Origin: Streptomyces sp. NBRC 110035 | Lineage (GTDB): Bacteria > Actinomycetota > Actinomycetes > Streptomycetales > Streptomycetaceae | NCBI RefSeq assembly: GCF_000829695.1 | Contig: NZ_BBNN01000020.1 | Span: 124,001-188,000, forward strand | Length of the DNA: 64,000 bases | Direction of reading: 5' to 3' | Shown: piece by piece, positions 49,230 to 56,828 of the stretch | How the letters are laid out: each line of letters starts with the position of its first letter | How positions within the stretch are numbered: position 1 is the first letter of the stretch | Program-made: the position numbers and the translations under genes | The notes under the pieces: model-generated | Databases searched by the model: none | Told to the model about the DNA's origin: nothing | The model's input: only the letters and a program-made list of their open reading frames with translations

Positions 49230-49529
49230 ATGCGTACGTACATCGGCCGCCAACAGGCCGTATCGGTAGAGGACTTCGTGGAACTCGCCCTGGGCACCCC
49301 GGTTGAGCTGTGGCTCGGGGCCGAGGGTGAGACGGCGGAAGAGCGCGCGGCTCGCCTGGACGCGGCGCGCGACATCCTGGCCGACCCGGAGTACAGCAAC
49401 CTGCCGGACGACGTGGCCCGTATCGCCGCTGAGGTGATCGAGGCGCACGCCCCGGAGCTGTTCAACGTCGTTCCGCTGGTACGCCCGACCGGGCGCCGCC
49501 TGTCCTTCCGGAAGGGGGCGGCGGCATGA
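49230..49529 (+). CDS. Conserved small acidic protein of the element, unknown
   Basis: A 99-residue soluble protein beginning MRTYIGRQQAVSVEDFVELA with an acidic, helix-rich middle (ETAEERAARLDAARDILADP) and a basic end (RPTGRRLSFRKG). I recognise no family. ATG 49230 has AGGAG 9-13 bases upstream; longer frames lack this. It is the first gene of the rightward transfer operon and overlaps the next by 4 bases (ATGA). Confidence 0.7.
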   Translation: MRTYIGRQQAVSVEDFVELALGTPVELWLGAEGETAEERAARLDAARDILADPEYSNLPDDVARIAAEVIEAHAPELFNVVPLVRPTGRRLSFRKGAAA

Positions 49530-49975
49530 GCGCCCCGGAGACGAAGCTGACGGCTGCGCACGCCGAGGTGAAGGCGGAGATTGCGCGGACGGACACGAAG
49601 ACCGGTCTGTTGCTGGCGTTCGTGGGCGCAGTGCTGGCCGGAGCCTGGACGGTCGCCAAGGACATGCCGCTGAACACCGCTTCTCTCGCGGTGGGCGGCG
49701 CGGGCATGGCGCTGTTGGTCGCGGCGGCCGGTCTACTGCTGCGGTCGGTGCGCCCGAACCTGCGCGGTCGGCACGGCTTCCCGCTGTGGGCGACGCTCAC
49801 CGCTGAGGAGATCACCGCCCACCTGCGTGAGGACCGCCTCAGCGCGGACATCGCGGGTCTGTCCCGCCTCGCTGTGGCCAAGTTCACCGGCCTGCGCCGT
49901 GCGGTTGACCTCACCTGCGCGGGTGGTGCGCTGCTCATCGTCGCGGCCCTGATCGTGGCCGGGGGTGCGGCATGA
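49526..49975 (+). CDS. Pycsar-effector-like (PycTM/DUF5706-type) membrane protein
   Basis: A 149-residue protein. After a helical start comes IARTDTKTGLLLAFVGAVLA, then a second membrane segment (TASLAVGGAGMALLVAAAGL) and a third at the C-terminus (CAGGALLIVAALIVAGGAA). The pattern (A)xTDTKxGLLLAF, a TM pair, a loop, then a helix and a TM resembles the PycTM domain of Pycsar antiphage effectors. Related proteins in actinomycete elements have been annotated as plasmid transfer membrane proteins, so either exclusion or transfer is possible. It overlaps both neighbours by 4 bases. No Pycsar cyclase is adjacent, but a GGDEF protein follows two genes later. Confidence 0.6.
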   Translation: MSAPETKLTAAHAEVKAEIARTDTKTGLLLAFVGAVLAGAWTVAKDMPLNTASLAVGGAGMALLVAAAGLLLRSVRPNLRGRHGFPLWATLTAEEITAHLREDRLSADIAGLSRLAVAKFTGLRRAVDLTCAGGALLIVAALIVAGGAA

Positions 49976-50970
49976 CGAAGACGCAGAGCATCGAGCGTCC
50001 GGCGGTGCCGCCGCTGACGCGCCCGGAGATGGGCCTTGCCGGGCTGGGGGCGCTCGCCGCGGCCGGTGTCGGGGCCCTGGGACTGATCGCATCCTTCGAT
50101 GCAGTCTCCTCTGCTGCCGCCCGGTGGGGTTTCGGTGAGCCGTGGATGCTGCCGGTCGGTATCGACGTGGCCATTCCGGTGTTCACCGTGGCCAACCTGC
50201 TGTTGATCCGGATGGACATGGCGCTTGCGTGGGTGCGGTTTGTGCCCTGGGTGCTGACGCTGATCACGTGTGGGCTGAACGTCGCTGCTGGTGAGTCGCT
50301 GTGGGCGAAGGTCGCGCACGGCACGATGCCGCTGCTGTGGGTGGTGTTCTCCGAGATCGGCGCGCACATCTACGCCGTGCGGATCGGCGCCGCGACCGGC
50401 CGGCGGATGGAGAAGGTGCGGTTCTCCCGCTGGATGCTGGCCCCGCTGTCGACGTTCGCCCTGTGGCGGCGGATGACGCTGTGGGAGATCACGTCGTACT
50501 CCGAGGCGCTGAAGCGGGAGCGTGAGCGGCAGTTGGCCCGCGCCCGGCTGCGTGAGGAGCACGGTCGGCGGTGGCGGTCGAAGACCCCGCGCCCGGAACG
50601 CGTGCTGCTGAAGCTGGGGGAATTGGCCCCGGCGAGCGAGGATATCCCGCCTGTCCTGCCTGTGCCGCCGAAGGAGACGGAGAAGCCGAAGGCGGAGGCG
50701 CCCAAGCCGCCGCGCAAGCGCCCGGCCAGCACCAAGGGCAAGGCGACGAAGGCGCCGCGGACCCCGGCGGAACTGCTCACCGAAGCGCGCGCGGCTACGG
50801 CCGACTGGACGGACGACGCGATCAACGCGGAAGCCATCCGCACCACGCTGCACTGCTCTGCCGCGAACTCCCGTGTCCTGCGTGACCTGCTGCTGAACGA
50901 GCGGGCCGATGGGCGCCGCCTGCACTCCGTCGACGGCGACGACGAAGGCACCGAGGGGGCGGCGGCATGA
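49972..50970 (+). CDS. DUF2637 membrane protein (Spd-like)
   Basis: A 332-residue protein. Four transmembrane segments occupy the first 155 residues (GLAGLGALAAAGVGALGLIA, WMLPVGIDVAIPVFTVANLL, FVPWVLTLITCGLNVAAGES, MPLLWVVFSEIGAHIYAV). A basic helix and a Pro/Lys-rich cytoplasmic tail (about residues 215-265) ending in a helical domain follow. This is the DUF2637 layout found next to translocase genes of Streptomyces plasmids, thought to help spread DNA through the mycelium. It overlaps the flanking genes by 4 bases. Confidence 0.8.
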   Translation: MTKTQSIERPAVPPLTRPEMGLAGLGALAAAGVGALGLIASFDAVSSAAARWGFGEPWMLPVGIDVAIPVFTVANLLLIRMDMALAWVRFVPWVLTLITCGLNVAAGESLWAKVAHGTMPLLWVVFSEIGAHIYAVRIGAATGRRMEKVRFSRWMLAPLSTFALWRRMTLWEITSYSEALKRERERQLARARLREEHGRRWRSKTPRPERVLLKLGELAPASEDIPPVLPVPPKETEKPKAEAPKPPRKRPASTKGKATKAPRTPAELLTEARAATADWTDDAINAEAIRTTLHCSAANSRVLRDLLLNERADGRRLHSVDGDDEGTEGAAA

Positions 50971-51617
50971 ACACCCTGATGACCATGCTGGCCGCGGCGG
51001 CTCCGGTCGCCTCCGGCTGGACGGCCCACACGCTGTGGCTGCGGCGGCGCCTGAACGTCGCCCGTCGCGACCCGCTGACCGGGCTGCGGACGCGGGAGGC
51101 GTTCACCCGCCGCGCTACCGCCCTGTTGAGGGACCCGCGCGCGGTCGTGGTGCTGGCCGACGTCGACAAGTTCAAGCAGATCAACGACACCTTCGGGCAC
51201 GCTGCCGGGGACGTGTTGTTGCAGGCGACTGCGGACCGGCTCGCCCACCACGTCGGCCGTGCGGGGGTGGCCGGGCGGCTCGGGGGCGATGAGTTCGCCG
51301 CCGTCCTGATCGACGACCACGGCACCGCCGGAGACATGCTCGCCGTGCTGCACGGCGTGCTCGCCCGCCCGGTCGACAGCCAGGGCCCCGCCGTACACAC
51401 CACGGTCTCTCTCGGCTGGGTGCGCGCCGCCGACTTCCCCGACGACGACCTGTCCGCGCTGCTGCGCCGTGCGGATGAGGCGATGTACGCGGCCAAGCAG
51501 GCTCACGCCGGTACCCGCCGGGCGGGGCTGGGTCGGCTGTTCGCCACAGTCACCGGGCGGCGCGCAGGCCGCACGGGCGCCCGCGCGGACGCTCCGGTCG
51601 TGGGGGTGGCTGCCTGA
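50967..51617 (+). CDS. GGDEF-domain diguanylate cyclase
   Basis: A 216-residue protein with one N-terminal membrane segment and a complete GGDEF domain: RRDPLTGLRTREAFTRRA, VVVLADVDKFKQINDTFGHA, AGRLGGDEFAAVLID and RADEAMYAAKQAHAG. The active-site GGDEF and metal-binding Asp are intact, so c-di-GMP synthesis is expected. The RxxD inhibitory site expected 5 residues before GGDEF is absent (sequence RAGVAGRL), so product inhibition is unlikely. There is no sensor domain. In Streptomyces c-di-GMP acts through BldD to delay development; an element-borne cyclase could influence its host. Genes on both sides overlap. Confidence 0.87.
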   Translation: MNTLMTMLAAAAPVASGWTAHTLWLRRRLNVARRDPLTGLRTREAFTRRATALLRDPRAVVVLADVDKFKQINDTFGHAAGDVLLQATADRLAHHVGRAGVAGRLGGDEFAAVLIDDHGTAGDMLAVLHGVLARPVDSQGPAVHTTVSLGWVRAADFPDDDLSALLRRADEAMYAAKQAHAGTRRAGLGRLFATVTGRRAGRTGARADAPVVGVAA

Positions 51618-52000
51618 TGTCGCCCTACGCCAAGTGCTTCGACCCGCACGGCACCCGGTTCGGCATCCCCACGTTCCCGTGGCGCTTCGCCCCGGACGGC
51701 TACGCCACCCGCCGACAGCTGCGCGAGAAGGGGCTGCGGCCGGGCGGACAACCGGTCGCCGCGCAGGTGATGCGCCGCCACCGGGGCCGCAAGTCCGGCG
51801 TTCAGGTCGCTTACCTCTACCGCATCGACTGCGCGAAGCCGGTCCGCCCGATGACCTCGCGCAAGTGGGGCGCGCTCGCCCTGGCGATGCTCGCCCGCCG
51901 CACCTGCCCGCAGTGCCGGATCACCTACAGCTACTGCATCCCGACCTCGCTCGGGGTGTGCGTCCCCTGCGCTTACCCCGAAGACCAGCGCGCCGCCTGA
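51617..52000 (+). CDS. RRQRL-motif zinc-binding protein
   Basis: A 127-residue protein with TRRQLREKGLRPGGQPVAAQ in the first half and a zinc-ribbon-like CPQCRITYSYCIPTSLGVCV with CVPCA at the end. The Arg/Gln-rich helix and the Cys pairs define a family found beside translocase genes in actinomycete elements. Role unknown; DNA or translocase binding is possible. It starts on the stop of the GGDEF gene (TGATG). An 80-base gap with a ribosome site (GAGAGAAGG) separates it from the translocase. Confidence 0.75.
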   Translation: MSPYAKCFDPHGTRFGIPTFPWRFAPDGYATRRQLREKGLRPGGQPVAAQVMRRHRGRKSGVQVAYLYRIDCAKPVRPMTSRKWGALALAMLARRTCPQCRITYSYCIPTSLGVCVPCAYPEDQRAA

Positions 52001-52080
52001 CCCGCTCAACACGGGGCCCGGTCTCAACCGACCAAAGCAGCGTCCGGGCCCCGCATCCCTCCCGAGAGAAGGAACCCCAA

Positions 52081-54336
52081 GTGAAGCACCCCGACGACGA
52101 CAACGAACTGTTCAACCGACTCGAAGCCGAGATGGCCACCGACTCCAAGGGCGACGTGGTCGACCTGGACAAGGCCCGGTCGGCCCGCACCGAGTCGGCC
52201 GACGGCACCCCCGACGCGTCGCCCGACTCCGCGCCCGACCGGTCGGGCGACTCGAAGCCGACCGAGTCGGCCGACCCGAGCGAGGGGGAGTCGGACGACT
52301 CCGGCCCGGCTCTGGTCGACCGCCCGGCGCCGACTCGGTCGGGCCCCGGTCTGATCGACCGCATCCGCGACTCCAAGCGGCTGGACATCATCCCGGTGTG
52401 GATGAAGTCGGGCGCGGAGTTCAAGGACGCGATGGGCTGGCTGGCCGGGCACGTGGGGCACACCATCGCCTTCCACGCGGTCCGCGTGCCGTTCCTGTAC
52501 GTGCCCAAGCTCATCTGGCGCTCCCCGAGCGGCCTGGTCAACGCCCTGGGCAGGATCGGCCGTTGGGCGGTCGACGCGGAGGGCGAGCCGCTACGGCAGG
52601 CAGAGGCGCGCCGCGAGAATTCCGAGCTGTACCTGAAGCTGTCCCGGCAGCGGGACCGCCGGGTACGCCTGCGGATGCTCCTCACGTTCCTTGGCGGACT
52701 GTTCGCCCTGGTTGCGGGCCTGTTCCTGGTGTTCGGGGCGGAGCTGATGACACAGCTCATCGCCGCCGCGGTCGCCGTGCTGACGCTGGGCTGGCTGGGT
52801 GCGCCGGCGGATGCGCCGCTGGCTTCCCGCGCGGTCATCAAGACCGAGGTGCAGAAGCTCACCAGCGACATCGTGGTCAAGGCCATGGCCTCCATCGGTA
52901 TCGGGCAGATCGCATCCGCGGTCGCCAAGGGACAGGACGGCATCCGGTTCGTCGCCCCGATCACCCGCGAGGGTCCGGGTTGGCGCGCTGACATCGACCT
53001 GCCGTTGGGCGTCACGGTCGCGGACGTGGCCGACCGGCGCGCCCGGCTCGCCTCCGGCCTGCGCCGCCCACTGGGCTGCGTGTGGCCCGACGCCGACCCC
53101 AACGAGCACGAGGGACGGCTCATCCTGTGGGTCGGGGACCGGGACCTGTCCAAGACCGGCACCGTGAAATGGGCGCTCGCCAACGTCCGCAAGCACGACA
53201 TCTTCAAGCGCGTCCCGTTCGGCATCGACCCGCGCGGCCGTGCCCAGTCCGTACCGATGATCCAGCACAACATCCTGGTCGGCTCGCTGCCCGGCCAGGG
53301 CAAGACCGCCTCCGTGCGCGTGCTGGCCTGCGGCGCCGCCCTTGACCCGTCGGTGGAACTGTGGCTGCACGAGAACAAGGGCACCGGTGACCTGGACTCT
53401 CTCGAATGCGTCAGCCACCGGTTCGTCTCCGGCATCGACGACGACTCGATCAAGTACGCGGCCGACTCCCTGAAGCTGCTGCGCGAGGAAGTCATGCGCC
53501 GCGCGGCTGCGATCAAGAAGCTCCCGCGGGACCTGTGCCCGGACAAGCGCGTCACCCGCTCCATTGCCGACAAGCGCTCGCTGAAGCTGTGGCCGCTGGT
53601 CGGCGTGTTCGACGAGTGCCAGAACCTGTTCGCGCACCCCAAGTACGGCAAACAGGCTGGTGACGATGCCGAGTTCATCATCAAGCTCGGTCGCGCCCTG
53701 GGCGTGATCCTCGTGCTCGCCACGCAGCGGCCCGACAAGGACTCGCTTCCGACCGGCATCAGCGGCAACGTCTCCATCCGCTTCGCCCTCAAGGTCGCCG
53801 GACAGGTCGAGAACGACATGATCCTCGGTACGTCCGCGTACAAGAACGGCGTGCGCGCCACGTCGTTCCGTCCCGAGATCGACGCCGGCAACGGCTACCT
53901 CGCCGGAGCCACCGCGCTGCCGGTCGTGGTCCGCACCGCCTACCTGGACGACCCGGCCACCAACGCCATCGCTCAGCGCGCGCTCGCCCTGCGCAAGGCC
54001 GAAGGCACCCTGTCCGGGCACGCCCTCGGAGAGGACGCCGACAGCACGGCGGGCCCGTCGTACGACCTGCTTGCCGACGTGGCCGCGGTCGTGCCGCCGA
54101 CGGAGAAGCGCGTATGGAACGAGCGGATCGCCGCTCGGCTCGCCGAACTGCGCCCGGAGGTCTACGGCGGCTGGAAGGGCGAGAACGTCACCAGCGCACT
54201 CAAGCCGCACGGCATCAAGACCACCGGCGTGGCCGGGACGACCGACGACGGCGAGCGCACCACCCGCCGCGGCATCGTCCGCGACGACCTCACGAACGCG
54301 ATTGCGGAGCGTGACGAAAACCGGGGCGCCGCCTAG
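52081..54336 (+). CDS. FtsK/SpoIIIE-type DNA translocase (TraB/TraSA-like)
   Basis: A 751-residue conjugative translocase. The first 85 residues are acidic and Ser/Pro-rich. Two membrane segments (LLTFLGGLFALVAGLFLVFG and MTQLIAAAVAVLTLGWLG) precede the motor, which has Walker A NILVGSLPGQGKTASVR, Walker B LWPLVGVFDECQNLF, then ILVLATQRPDKDSLPTGISG. The C-terminal 120 residues should contain the winged-helix part that reads 8-bp recognition repeats. One such protein is enough to move double-stranded DNA between mycelia in Streptomyces. GTG 52081 follows AAGGAACC. A repeat cluster that could be its recognition site lies directly after the stop. Confidence 0.92.
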   Translation: MKHPDDDNELFNRLEAEMATDSKGDVVDLDKARSARTESADGTPDASPDSAPDRSGDSKPTESADPSEGESDDSGPALVDRPAPTRSGPGLIDRIRDSKRLDIIPVWMKSGAEFKDAMGWLAGHVGHTIAFHAVRVPFLYVPKLIWRSPSGLVNALGRIGRWAVDAEGEPLRQAEARRENSELYLKLSRQRDRRVRLRMLLTFLGGLFALVAGLFLVFGAELMTQLIAAAVAVLTLGWLGAPADAPLASRAVIKTEVQKLTSDIVVKAMASIGIGQIASAVAKGQDGIRFVAPITREGPGWRADIDLPLGVTVADVADRRARLASGLRRPLGCVWPDADPNEHEGRLILWVGDRDLSKTGTVKWALANVRKHDIFKRVPFGIDPRGRAQSVPMIQHNILVGSLPGQGKTASVRVLACGAALDPSVELWLHENKGTGDLDSLECVSHRFVSGIDDDSIKYAADSLKLLREEVMRRAAAIKKLPRDLCPDKRVTRSIADKRSLKLWPLVGVFDECQNLFAHPKYGKQAGDDAEFIIKLGRALGVILVLATQRPDKDSLPTGISGNVSIRFALKVAGQVENDMILGTSAYKNGVRATSFRPEIDAGNGYLAGATALPVVVRTAYLDDPATNAIAQRALALRKAEGTLSGHALGEDADSTAGPSYDLLADVAAVVPPTEKRVWNERIAARLAELRPEVYGGWKGENVTSALKPHGIKTTGVAGTTDDGERTTRRGIVRDDLTNAIAERDENRGAA

Positions 54337-54347
54337 CCCGCCGGACC

Positions 54348-54436
54348 GCTACCGGTAGCGGGCTCACCTGCTACCGGTAGCACCCCCGCTAGCACCCCAC
54401 ATAGCACCTGATCTGCCATCTAGCGCATAGCACCCC
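54348..54436. repeat. Repeat cluster, candidate clt/translocase recognition site
   Basis: Two copies of the palindrome GCTACCGGTAGC (54348-54359, 54370-54381) are followed by TAGCACC at 54378, 54390, 54402 and 54428, the first three at exact 12-base spacing. A doubled GAAAACCCC follows near 54443-54460. The region is non-coding, less GC-rich and lies 12 bases after the translocase gene, where cis-acting transfer loci of such elements are often found. Confidence 0.55.
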
Positions 54437-54475
54437 ACCTGCGAAAACCCCGAAAACCCCGAGAAAGGGCCCCCG

Positions 54476-54727
54476 ATGACCCTCATCGCCCTTGCTATCG
54501 CTTGCCTGATGTTCATCACGCTCGGTTACAGCGCTCTGTGTGCGGCCAGCCCGTTCGGCACCTGCCGCAAGTGCAACGGCTTCGGCTTCGCCACCACCAC
54601 CGACCGCAAGGGACGCCCCAAGCGCGGCAAGAGCTGCCGCCGCTGCAAGGCCACCGGCAAGCGCATACGCGCCGGGCGCTGGATCTTCAACCGTGCCCAG
54701 CGGATCTACCGCGAAGGCACCAACTGA
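54476..54727 (+). CDS. Small membrane protein with DnaJ-like zinc ribbon
   Basis: An 83-residue protein: one hydrophobic N-terminal segment (LIALAIACLMFITLGYSAL), then CRKCNGFGFATTTDRKGRPK and CRRCKATGKRIRAG, two CxxCxGxG-like knuckles that bind zinc, and a basic tail. It follows the repeat cluster directly. Similar small proteins accompany translocase genes in related elements; role unknown, possibly part of the transfer apparatus. Confidence 0.7.
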   Translation: MTLIALAIACLMFITLGYSALCAASPFGTCRKCNGFGFATTTDRKGRPKRGKSCRRCKATGKRIRAGRWIFNRAQRIYREGTN

Positions 54728-54762
54728 CCACCCGCCCCCACCACTCGAAGGAGGCTCCGCCC

Positions 54763-54951
54763 GTGGCCGTCACCGTCTCGCTCGTGGCCCTGTTCGGACT
54801 CGTCCTGTTCTTCCTGCTGCGCTCCAAGTCCCTCGGATACGGCTCCGCGTTCACCGCCGCCGCCTTCGGCTTCTTCCTCGCCTCCACCGGAGCCTCCGGC
54901 CCTATCAACGAACTCACCGCCGCCGTCATCGACGCCATCCAGAGTCTCTGA
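54763..54951 (+). CDS. Small two-helix membrane protein (SpdA-like size)
   Basis: A 62-residue hydrophobic protein: AVTVSLVALFGLVLFFLLRS, then AFTAAAFGFFLASTGASG and an amphipathic end. GTG 54763 follows GAAGGAGG at good spacing. Its position between the zinc-ribbon protein and a larger membrane protein suggests a spread or transfer accessory role. No specific family is recognised. Confidence 0.6.
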   Translation: MAVTVSLVALFGLVLFFLLRSKSLGYGSAFTAAAFGFFLASTGASGPINELTAAVIDAIQSL

Positions 54952-54962
54952 GGAGTCCGGCC

Positions 54963-55571
54963 ATGAACGAACAGATCGTCGCCCGGCACTGGCTCGCCAT
55001 CATCACGCCCAAGGCGGCGCCCGCCATCGCCACGTCCACCGTGCTCATCCTGGCCCGCATCTGGAACGCCAACGGCGCCGAACACTCCACCGGCAACGCC
55101 GTGCTCATGACCGTCCTGTCCCTCGGAGCCGCGGCGGCCGGCGCCTGCGCCTCCCTCGGTCGCTCCGGTGACGGCGTGCTCGCCGGAACCGCGTTCGCCG
55201 CCTCTGGCGGGCTCGCCCTGGCCGGGGTCGCCGGATACGCCGACGGGCTGTCCCTGCCGCTGCTGCTGTGGGTGCTCGCCACCGCTGTCGCCTACGGGCT
55301 CGCCGCACGCTACTGGCGCACCGACCGCCGGGAGCGCGTCGCGTACGAGCGGCACGTGAGCGACCGCCGCGAGGAACGCGCCCACATCGAACGCGTCGAA
55401 ACCCTCCGCGCCACCACTCAGATCGAGGTGGCCCGTACCGGTGCGGCCTACGCCGAACAGCTTGCGCAGGCACTCGTCACCCGCGCCACCCTGCCCGGCT
55501 TCGACCCGCAGGCGCTCAACCGGGCGAGCCTTCCGCAGCTGCCCGCCGCCGGCGAGCGGGAGGCGCTGTGA
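54963..55571 (+). CDS. Membrane protein with coiled-coil tail (SpdB-like)
   Basis: A 202-residue protein with about four hydrophobic segments in the first 115 residues (ITPKAAPAIATSTVLILARI through LLLWVLATAVAYGLAARYW). A charged helical tail follows (RRERVAYERHVSDRREERAH, then QIEVARTGAAYAEQLAQALV). It resembles spread proteins of Streptomyces plasmids in layout, not in a motif I can name. ATG 54963 lies 11 bases after the previous stop; its own stop overlaps the DpdA-like gene (GTGA). Confidence 0.65.
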   Translation: MNEQIVARHWLAIITPKAAPAIATSTVLILARIWNANGAEHSTGNAVLMTVLSLGAAAAGACASLGRSGDGVLAGTAFAASGGLALAGVAGYADGLSLPLLLWVLATAVAYGLAARYWRTDRRERVAYERHVSDRREERAHIERVETLRATTQIEVARTGAAYAEQLAQALVTRATLPGFDPQALNRASLPQLPAAGEREAL

Positions 55572-56353
55572 GGTTCTTCCTCGGCACCCATCAGCCGCAG
55601 TGGCTGGGCACCGCGAATGTGCCGCTGTTCGTCTCCTACCGCCGTCTCGCGACCCGCCGCACACTGCCGCGCGCCATAGCGCCGTGGGCTCTGGACTCCG
55701 GTGGGTTCACCGAACTGTCCATGCACGGCACCTGGCGCACCACCATCAGCACCTATCTCGCCGCAGTCCGCCGCTTCCGTGACGAGATCGGCCGCATGAC
55801 GTGGGCCGCTCCGATGGACTGGATGTGCGAGCCCTGGATCACCGGCCTGACCGGCCTGAGCGTGGGCGAACACCAGCGGCGCACGATCGACAACTTCCTT
55901 CACCTGCGCGGAGCGGCCCCGGATCTGCCCATCATCCCCGTCCTCCAAGGCTGGGAGCTGGACGACTACCTTGCCTGCGCCGACGCCTACGAGCGGGCCG
56001 GTGTCGACCTGGTGGCCGAACCCGTCGTCGGACTCGGCTCCGTATGCCGCCGCCAAGCCACCGGGGAAGCCGCCGCGATCGTCACGACCCTCGCCGCGCA
56101 GGGGCTGAGACTGCACGGCTTCGGCTTCAAGACCCTCGGCCTGCGCAGCTGCGGACAGAGCCTCGCATCGGCTGACTCCCTCGCCTGGTCCTACGACGCC
56201 CGCCGCAAACCGCCCCTGCCCGGCCACCCGCACAAGAACTGTGCCAACTGCCAGCCCTACGCCCTCAACTGGCGTGCTCGCACCCTCAACAGCCTGCCGC
56301 CGTGGCACCAACCGCCACTCGGTGACGACACCCCCGAAGGAGACGCAGCATGA
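55568..56353 (+). CDS. DpdA-like (TGT-superfamily) protein
   Basis: A 261-residue protein resembling the deazapurine DNA-modification protein DpdA, a relative of tRNA-guanine transglycosylase. WALDSGGFTELSMHG corresponds to the DSGGFQ active-site loop; WAAPMDWMCEPWITG is a second conserved acidic block. HGFGFKTLGLRSCGQSLASA and the Cys-rich HKNCANCQPYALNW near the C-terminus may hold the structural zinc. No preQ0-synthesis or other dpd genes are in the element, so it would have to use host-made deazapurine or do something else. GTG 55568 overlaps the previous stop. Base modification of the transferred DNA to evade restriction is an attractive but untested idea. Confidence 0.65.
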   Translation: MRFFLGTHQPQWLGTANVPLFVSYRRLATRRTLPRAIAPWALDSGGFTELSMHGTWRTTISTYLAAVRRFRDEIGRMTWAAPMDWMCEPWITGLTGLSVGEHQRRTIDNFLHLRGAAPDLPIIPVLQGWELDDYLACADAYERAGVDLVAEPVVGLGSVCRRQATGEAAAIVTTLAAQGLRLHGFGFKTLGLRSCGQSLASADSLAWSYDARRKPPLPGHPHKNCANCQPYALNWRARTLNSLPPWHQPPLGDDTPEGDAA

Positions 56354-56739
56354 CGCCCCGAACCGAGAGGCCGACCACGACGAACGCGCACCCCCAGGAC
56401 CTGGCGAACCAGGCTGCGGATGCGATCCGCAGCCTCAATCACGCCACCCAGAACGCCAAGGGAGAGCTGACCTACCCCGGCGACGCGTACGCGCTGGTTG
56501 CGTCGCTCAAACAGCTCACCCAGCGACTGCCGCAGAGCTTCGAGCAGATCTCCCGCTTCCTGGGGGCGCTCGCCAAGACCGGGGCGGTCACTGCGGACCA
56601 CGGTGCGCCGGATGACCACCTGGCCGAAGCCCGCTCCGGTCTTGCCTCCGCCACGCTGATTGCCCAGACCCTCACCGACCACTTGGACCGCGCGCACAGT
56701 GCCCTCGGTCCGCTCGGCTACGACATCGGCTCCGAGTAG
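56350..56739 (+). CDS. Conserved helical protein of the element, unknown
   Basis: A 129-residue soluble, mostly helical protein (LANQAADAIRSLNHATQNAK, then ALVASLKQLTQRLPQSFEQI and a long C-terminal helix). It has no catalytic motif and no recognised family. ATG 56350 overlaps the DpdA-like gene stop by 4 bases. It is the last gene before a leader hairpin that introduces the replication genes. Confidence 0.6.
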   Translation: MTPRTERPTTTNAHPQDLANQAADAIRSLNHATQNAKGELTYPGDAYALVASLKQLTQRLPQSFEQISRFLGALAKTGAVTADHGAPDDHLAEARSGLASATLIAQTLTDHLDRAHSALGPLGYDIGSE

Positions 56740-56746
56740 CAACGCC

Positions 56747-56785
56747 GCGGCGGCGGGACTCCCCAGCAAGGTCGCCCGCCGCCGC
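56747..56785 (+). ncRNA. Leader hairpin motif, copy 2
   Basis: Perfect 11-base stem GCGGCGGCGGG/CCCGCCGCCGC around the same loop as at 49158-49192. The T-to-C difference between copies changes a G-U to a G-C pair, i.e. pairing is preserved. It ends 43 bases before ATG 56829 and starts 7 bases after the previous stop, so it can also act as a terminator or partial attenuator before the replication genes. Confidence 0.5.
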
Positions 56786-56828
56786 GGTTCTCCCTGCCCA
56801 TCCGAAGACAGAACAGGAGATCCCCAGC

